Assembly (NCBI GenBank): GCA_020625635.1
Contig: JAHLBL010000046.1
Span: forward strand, 1 to 10,334
Direction of reading: 5' to 3'
DNA: 10,334 nucleotides
Source of the DNA: a bacterium
Lineage (GTDB): Bacteria > Bacillota > Clostridia > Oscillospirales > Acutalibacteraceae
Numbering within the stretch: the first letter of the stretch is position 1; each line of letters starts with the position of its first letter. The notes beneath the pieces are model-generated. The model did no database searches and was not told the origin of the DNA. It was given only the letters and a program-made list of their open reading frames with translations. The translations under genes were made by a program, and so were the position numbers. Below are positions 6,920 to 10,334 of the stretch, one piece after another.

Positions 6920-8188
6920 TTAATCTTCGGTTTCCTTCGGCAGCGGCTCGATAAGTACATTTACCGCGATGATTCGCTGTGAGCTTACCTGCTGAACCGT
7001 GAGCGTGATGTTATCGTACATAAATTTCTGTCTGCGTCTCGGAATGGTTGAGAAGTGCTCCAGAATAAAACCGCCTACGGTGACGGCGTCGGTCTCGACG
7101 TCGTCGGGGTCGATATCCGCGAGCTCAAACAAATCCTCGAGCGGCATATCTCCGCTGACTATGTACTCGTTATCGGAGATCTTGGTGCAGTCGCTCTCGA
7201 TTTCCTCATCCTCGTCCCAGATTTCTCCGACGATCTCCTCGAGCAGATCCTCCATCGTGACGATTCCGAGCGTGCCGCCGTATTCGTCGGTGACAACAGC
7301 CATATGCAGGCGCTTGCGCTTGAAATCGCTGAGAGTTTTTGAGAGGTTCTGATTGTTGAAAATGAAATACGCGGGCTGGATAAGCTTGCCGATATTAGGC
7401 TCGTGACCGTTGGCGAGCTCTTCAAGGTAGTCGCGCGTGTGCAGAATACCGATGATGTGGTCGACGGTTTCCTTATAAACGGGAATACGCGAGTAACGGC
7501 TCTCGATTACGACGTGGCGGAGCTTTTCGGGGGTGTCGGTGATGTCGACTGCCGTCATATCTACGCGCGGAGTTAGAACCTCGAGCACGGTCTTGTCGTC
7601 AAAATCGAGCACGGACTGAACCATTTCGCTCTCTTCTTCCTCGAGAACGCCCTCATCCTCGATGTTCTCGACGATCTGCTTCAACTCGTCCTCGGTAACG
7701 GACGGCTGCTCGTCCTTTGTTCCCGCAACCTTGAGCGCCGTGCCCTTGAGCTTTACGAAGAAGAACACGATGGGCGAGAGGATGATCGTTATTGACTTCA
7801 GGATCCCTGCCGTAGCCAGCGAGTAGGCTTCGGCGTGTTCCTTGGCGAGACATTTCGGCAGCACCTCTCCGAAGGTGAGCACGAGAAGCGTCGTCGCGCC
7901 TGTCGCGACAGCGGTTCCTATGTCGCCGAACAGCCGATAGCACACTACCGTCGCGAGCGATGAACAGCCGAGATTTACCGCGTTGTTACAGATAAGTATA
8001 GCCGTGAGCGCTTTGTCGAAGTTTTTTATGATATAAAGCACGTTTTTAGCTTTTTTATTTCCGTCGTCGGCATAGCTGTGGATACGGATCTCGTTTACGA
8101 ACGAAAAAGCCGTCTCAATAGAGCTGAAAAACGCCGATAACAGTATGCAGAGTATTATCACAATAATCTGCCATAATTGCACGTCCAA
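6920..8188 (-). CDS. CNNM/CorC (HlyC-type) membrane protein with paired CBS domains
   Basis: A 422-residue membrane protein of the family often labelled hemolysin or CorC, which more probably handles magnesium or other divalent-cation efflux. The N-terminal DUF21/CNNM transmembrane domain covers about 1-150, with LSAFFSSIETAF at 17-28 and FGEVLPK at 106-112. A linker with VTEDELK (164-170) leads to two CBS domains at about 206-325 (TPRVDM at 206-211, VVTDEYGGTLGIVTMEDLLEEIVGEI at about 288-313), which usually bind adenine nucleotides. A CorC_HlyC domain fills about 330-415. The length is normal. The start is TTG at 8188-8186, with a good ribosome site (minus-strand GGAAGTGAT at 8202-8194) and the first helix immediately after. 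It is transcribed alone, diverges from tepA and converges on the LicD operon. Confidence 0.92.
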   Translation of the reverse strand: MDVQLWQIIVIILCILLSAFFSSIETAFSFVNEIRIHSYADDGNKKAKNVLYIIKNFDKALTAILICNNAVNLGCSSLATVVCYRLFGDIGTAVATGATTLLVLTFGEVLPKCLAKEHAEAYSLATAGILKSITIILSPIVFFFVKLKGTALKVAGTKDEQPSVTEDELKQIVENIEDEGVLEEEESEMVQSVLDFDDKTVLEVLTPRVDMTAVDITDTPEKLRHVVIESRYSRIPVYKETVDHIIGILHTRDYLEELANGHEPNIGKLIQPAYFIFNNQNLSKTLSDFKRKRLHMAVVTDEYGGTLGIVTMEDLLEEIVGEIWDEDEEIESDCTKISDNEYIVSGDMPLEDLFELADIDPDDVETDAVTVGGFILEHFSTIPRRRQKFMYDNITLTVQQVSSQRIIAVNVLIEPLPKETED

Positions 8189-8193
8189 AAACT

Positions 8194-8202
8194 ATCACTT
8201 CC
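8194..8202 (-). promoter_or_regulatory. Ribosome site that supports a TTG start
   Basis: On the minus strand GGAAGTGAT lies about 5-10 bases before the TTG at 8188-8186. No in-frame ATG is near, and the membrane domain begins directly after, so TTG is the likely initiator of the CNNM/CorC gene. Confidence 0.6.
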
Positions 8203-8244
8203 AGAATATAAATATACGCATATAGCATACTATAATTTTTCCGT

Positions 8245-8278
8245 AGAATAATTTTAATTTAGAAAAAAGAATAATTTT
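8245..8278. repeat. Two 11-bp direct repeats beside the tepA promoter
   Basis: AGAATAATTTT occurs at 8245-8255 and again at 8268-8278, with a 23-base start-to-start spacing (about two helical turns). The second copy ends one base before the -35 box of the tepA promoter. It may be a regulator site, an UP-element-like AT tract, or chance in AT-rich DNA. The rest of 8203-8280 is AT-rich and must hold the leftward promoter, which I cannot place with confidence. Confidence 0.45.
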
Positions 8279-8279
8279 C

Positions 8280-8308
8280 TTGAATTGTACGGCATAAAAT
8301 GTTATAAT
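8280..8308 (+). promoter_or_regulatory. Strong sigma-A promoter for tepA
   Basis: TTGAAT (8280-8285), a 17-base spacer and a consensus TATAAT (8303-8308) with an extended -10 TG at 8300-8301. The transcript should start near 8315, giving a leader of about 55 bases before the ATG at 8371. Confidence 0.8.
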
Positions 8309-8358
8309 TCCCTTGTATGTACACATTATTATGGGTAGCTCTGGGTAAAATAATGCTC

Positions 8359-8364
8359 GGAGGT
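8359..8364 (+). promoter_or_regulatory. Ribosome site that sets the tepA start
   Basis: GGAGGT lies 6 bases before the ATG at 8371. Upstream in-frame ATGs at 8317 (practically at the predicted transcript start) and 8353 (overlapping this region) have no ribosome site. Confidence 0.75.
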
Positions 8365-8370
8365 GCTGTT

Positions 8371-9105
8371 ATGTGTAACAACGACAACGACGAATTTGTA
8401 AAGAATCCCTGTGAGGGCGACGATACGGGCAAAGAGTGTGATCAGCTTGACGAGAAAAATATTCAGGCTATTGAGGACACGGGCTCGGTTCTCACCTCAA
8501 GAGGGGATAAGGTCATCCACTGCCTTACGATCGTAGGGCAGATCGAGGGGCATTATATTCTTCCGCAGAATAATAAAACCACAAAATACGAGCACGTCAT
8601 CCCGCTTCTCGTGTCGATTGACGAGGACCCGAGGATAGACGGCTTGCTGGTGATTCTAAACACCGTCGGCGGAGACGTCGAGGCGGGACTTGCTATAGCG
8701 GAGCTTATCGCGGGTATGCACAAGCCTACGGTTTCGATCGTGCTCGGCGGAGGTCACTCGATCGGAATCCCGCTCGCGGTAGCCGCCAAGCACAGCTTTA
8801 TAGCGCGCTCGGCTTCGATGACAGCCCATCCCGTGCGCAGTACGGGGCTGACGATCGGAGTGCCGCAGACCTTTGAGTATTATCAGCGTATGCAGGACAG
8901 GATCACCAACTTCGTCGTGGAGAATTCCCGCATAAGCCGCGAGGATTACAGCGCGCTTGTAATGAACACGGGCGAGCTCGTAATGGACGTCGGTACGATC
9001 CTTGACGGTCAGCGCGCCGTTGACGCGGGGCTGATCGACGAGGTCGGAAAGCTCTGCGACGCGACCGACTGTCTCTACAGGATGATCGAGGAAAACAGCA
9101 AATAA
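8371..9105 (+). CDS. tepA: TepA-like ClpP-family serine protease
   Basis: A 244-residue protein of the ClpP/crotonase fold matching the translocation-enhancing protein TepA of Bacillus and other spore-forming Firmicutes, reported to assist protein export and to degrade small proteins or signal peptides. NTVGGDVEAG (97-106) is the oxyanion-region loop. GGGHSIGIPLA carries the likely nucleophile Ser130, TAHPVR carries His153, and Asp206 in VMDVGTILDGQRAVDAGLID is the probable third residue. TGLTIGVPQTFEYY is typical of TepA rather than housekeeping ClpP. No signal peptide or membrane helix is seen. The first 30 residues form an acidic Asn/Asp-rich tail with Cys2, Cys14 and Cys23. The start follows from GGAGGT 6 bases upstream. 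It has its own strong promoter; uppP follows after 140 bases containing a palindromic element. Confidence 0.85.
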   Translation: MCNNDNDEFVKNPCEGDDTGKECDQLDEKNIQAIEDTGSVLTSRGDKVIHCLTIVGQIEGHYILPQNNKTTKYEHVIPLLVSIDEDPRIDGLLVILNTVGGDVEAGLAIAELIAGMHKPTVSIVLGGGHSIGIPLAVAAKHSFIARSASMTAHPVRSTGLTIGVPQTFEYYQRMQDRITNFVVENSRISREDYSALVMNTGELVMDVGTILDGQRAVDAGLIDEVGKLCDATDCLYRMIEENSK

Positions 9106-9109
9106 TCGT

Positions 9110-9220
9110 CATACCCTTTCGCGGATAAGATACTTGTCATTTTGAGCGTTACGTGTAAGCGAAAGCCGCTTAACGGTTTTGCCTTCGGGCATCGCTCGGA
9201 ATGACGGCGTAAAGGGTATG
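9110..9220. repeat. Palindromic MITE-like intergenic element
   Basis: A 111-base element bounded by perfect inverted repeats CATACCCTTT (9110-9119) and AAAGGGTATG (9211-9220). Inside, GTCATTTTGAGCG (9136-9148) pairs with CGCTCGGAATGAC (9193-9205) along its full length with two G-U pairs. The centre holds two more hairpins: AAAGCCG/CGGTTTT (9162-9168 with 9174-9180) and GCC-TTCG-GGC (9181-9190). The RNA would form a multi-branched fold. The GTCATT...GAGCG / CGCTC...AATGAC arms resemble the palindromic intergenic repeats seen in many bacterial genomes. It fills the tepA-uppP gap and may act as a terminator, an attenuator or a passive mobile repeat. Confidence 0.75.
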
Positions 9221-9235
9221 TATGAATGAATAATT

Positions 9236-9240
9236 GGAGG
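9236..9240 (+). promoter_or_regulatory. Ribosome site that sets the uppP start
   Basis: GGAGG lies 5 bases before the ATG at 9246. An in-frame TTG at 9234 overlaps this very site and so cannot use it. Confidence 0.8.
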
Positions 9241-9245
9241 TACAT

Positions 9246-10199
9246 ATGGAATTATTGCAACAGATTGTGCAGAATGTCATTCTCGGCGTTGTGCAGGGAT
9301 TGACAGAGTTTCTGCCTGTTTCGAGCAGCGGTCATCTGACGATCGCTCAGCATCTTATGGGTATGGCTGATATTGAAAAGAGCAATCTTTTCCTTGATGT
9401 AATGCTGCATCTCGGTACGCTCTTCGCGGTATTTGTATTTTATCGCAAGCTTATCTGGCGGCTTATAAAGGCGTTCGGCTCAATGGTAAAGGATATCTTC
9501 ACGGGAAAATTCAGCTTCAGGAAAATGGATAACGACCGAAACCTTATCGTTATGCTTTTCGTCGGTCTTATCCCGCTGTTCCTGCTGTTTATACCTATCC
9601 CGGGAACAGGTATGAAGGTAAAGGATTATGTAGAGCTGTTCAGCGATAAAAAGTACTTTATCGTAGTCGGCTTCTGTCTGCTTATTACAAGCCTGCTGCT
9701 TGCGCTCGGAATGTTCTTCAGCAAGAGAGTCGGCGGAAGACGCTTCAAGGGCGAGGAAAACAGCGAATATACAGGCGGCGGGCGTACACGCTACGGAGTG
9801 GTCGACGCGATCCTCGTCGGTATCACTCAGGCGTTCGCGACACTCCCGGGTATTTCCCGCTCGGGTTCTACTCTCGCGGTCGGACAGATGCGCGGAATAA
9901 ACAAGCAGGCTGCTCTCGACTACACCTTTGTCCTCGGAATTCCCGCGATTATCGGCGCGGCAGTATTGCAGATAAAGGATGTTGAGCTCTCGGCTTATTC
10001 CGGTACGGATATTATCGCGATGGCATGCGGAATGATTTCGGCGGCTGTTGTCGGATATCTCGCGATCAAGCTCTTTAAATGGCTGCTCAAAACCGATAAA
10101 ATGATTGTATTTGTAATTTACACCGCTGTTGTCGGACTGCTTGTAGTCGGCGTCAGCGTATATGAAATGGTATCGGGAAGCTTTGTAAGCTTCGTATGA
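9246..10199 (+). CDS. uppP: Undecaprenyl-diphosphatase UppP (BacA)
   Basis: A 317-residue polytopic membrane enzyme that removes a phosphate from undecaprenyl pyrophosphate, recycling the lipid carrier for peptidoglycan and other surface polymers; higher dosage confers bacitracin resistance in other bacteria. Both catalytic motifs are intact: QGLTEFLPVSSSGH at 17-30 (Glu21 and His30 in the same positions as in the E. coli enzyme) and PGISRSG at 201-207 (Arg205). About seven or eight membrane helices are visible. It is some 40 residues longer than the E. coli protein, the excess lying in the middle: a longer loop at about 112-135 and a charged, glycine-rich loop at about 160-183 (GGRRFKGEENSEYTGGGR). 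The start is ATG with GGAGG 5 bases upstream. No promoter of its own is obvious, so read-through from tepA across the palindromic element is possible. Confidence 0.95.
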   Translation: MELLQQIVQNVILGVVQGLTEFLPVSSSGHLTIAQHLMGMADIEKSNLFLDVMLHLGTLFAVFVFYRKLIWRLIKAFGSMVKDIFTGKFSFRKMDNDRNLIVMLFVGLIPLFLLFIPIPGTGMKVKDYVELFSDKKYFIVVGFCLLITSLLLALGMFFSKRVGGRRFKGEENSEYTGGGRTRYGVVDAILVGITQAFATLPGISRSGSTLAVGQMRGINKQAALDYTFVLGIPAIIGAAVLQIKDVELSAYSGTDIIAMACGMISAAVVGYLAIKLFKWLLKTDKMIVFVIYTAVVGLLVVGVSVYEMVSGSFVSFV

Positions 10200-10205
10200 T
10201 TCATT

Positions 10206-10225
10206 AAGGCAGCGCAGCATGCCTT
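10206..10225 (+). terminator. Possible weak terminator hairpin after uppP
   Basis: AAGGCA (10206-10211) pairs with TGCCTT (10220-10225) around an 8-base loop, 6 bases after the uppP stop. What follows is only moderately T-rich (GCTTGAATATTATTTC), so this is a weak call. Confidence 0.4.
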
Positions 10226-10240
10226 GCTTGAATATTATTT

Positions 10241-10334
10241 CTTCAGACGGCACAAAATCGACAGCTATATACCAATTGTTTGTGCGCCCTGAAGAAAAAT
10301 CTGACTGCGCAATCCGCACACCTGAATTATGCGG
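10241..10334. repeat. Right-end copy of the dispersed repeat, with hairpin
   Basis: 10279-10334 is the second copy of the repeat at 8-63, in the same orientation. Its left part, TTTGTGCGCCCTGAAG (10279-10294), is an inverted repeat of 10241-10256, pairing 6 bp and 7 bp around a 3-base internal mismatch with a 22-base loop. In the left copy the matching inverted arm lies downstream (95-114), here upstream. The copy is cut by the window end. A minus-strand open frame runs through it and antisense through uppP, but I do not regard that as a gene. Confidence 0.6.

Noticed and set aside
8317..8370. N-terminal extension of the TepA-like protein that looks like a lipoprotein signal (hydrophobic stretch before Cys)
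   Set aside because: The ATG at 8317 sits at the predicted transcript start with no ribosome site, and the residues before the Cys do not form a good lipobox. GGAGGT clearly serves ATG 8371.
9480..10319. Long minus-strand open frame antisense to uppP
   Set aside because: Most of it is the complement of the well-identified uppP gene and has a low-quality charged composition; its start lies in the dispersed repeat.
10279..10334. Direct repeats at both ends as borders of a 10-kb composite transposon
   Set aside because: No transposase or integrase gene is present, the copies are only about 79% identical, and the gene content is ordinary chromosomal; a dispersed repeat at contig ends explains it better.

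Overview
The window looks like chromosomal DNA from a low- to mid-GC Gram-positive Firmicute, most likely a gut or rumen Clostridia of the Ruminococcaceae/Oscillospiraceae type. The evidence is strong GGAGG-type ribosome sites, sigma-A-like promoters (two with extended -10 boxes), a TepA-family ClpP-like protease typical of endospore-forming Firmicutes, an NhaC-family antiporter, and a bacterial ISPD/LicD-type surface-decoration operon. The taxonomic call is inference from gene content. No rRNA, tRNA, CRISPR array or complete insertion sequence is visible.

Layout. (1) 1-223: a dispersed repeat with palindromic arms, a small perfect hairpin and a promoter. (2) 224-2887: a tightly coupled pair, an EamA/DMT exporter followed by an NhaC Na+/H+ antiporter with an unusual N-terminal four-cysteine segment; a strong terminator follows. 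(3) 2968-6683: a promoter and a three-gene operon (IspD/TarI-like cytidylyltransferase, LicD phosphotransferase with C-terminal TPRs, divergent LicD-like protein that has lost the catalytic acidic motif). (4) 6684-6919: a convergent intergenic region with several hairpins. (5) 6920-8188, minus strand: a CNNM/CorC membrane protein with paired CBS domains. (6) 8189-8370: an AT-rich divergent intergenic region with a very good promoter for the rightward gene. (7) 8371-9105 tepA, a palindromic element at 9110-9220, then 9246-10199 uppP. (8) 10200-10334: hairpins and a second copy of the repeat seen at the left end.

How the genes may work together. The most interesting unit is the middle operon. 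An IspD-family enzyme would make a CDP-activated polyol (or similar) and LicD-family enzymes would transfer the phospho-group to a surface glycan. This mirrors the vertebrate ISPD (CRPPA) plus fukutin/FKRP pathway, where an IspD homologue makes CDP-ribitol and LicD-like enzymes use it. Here the cytidylyltransferase has lost the usual HDAARP signature, and the second LicD-like protein has lost its DDDID motif, so both substrate and division of labour are open. UppP (undecaprenyl-pyrophosphate recycling) also concerns cell-envelope polymers, but is a separate transcription unit.

Both ends of the window lie in the same 56-bp direct repeat, as expected if the window is a whole short-read contig that broke at a multicopy repeat.
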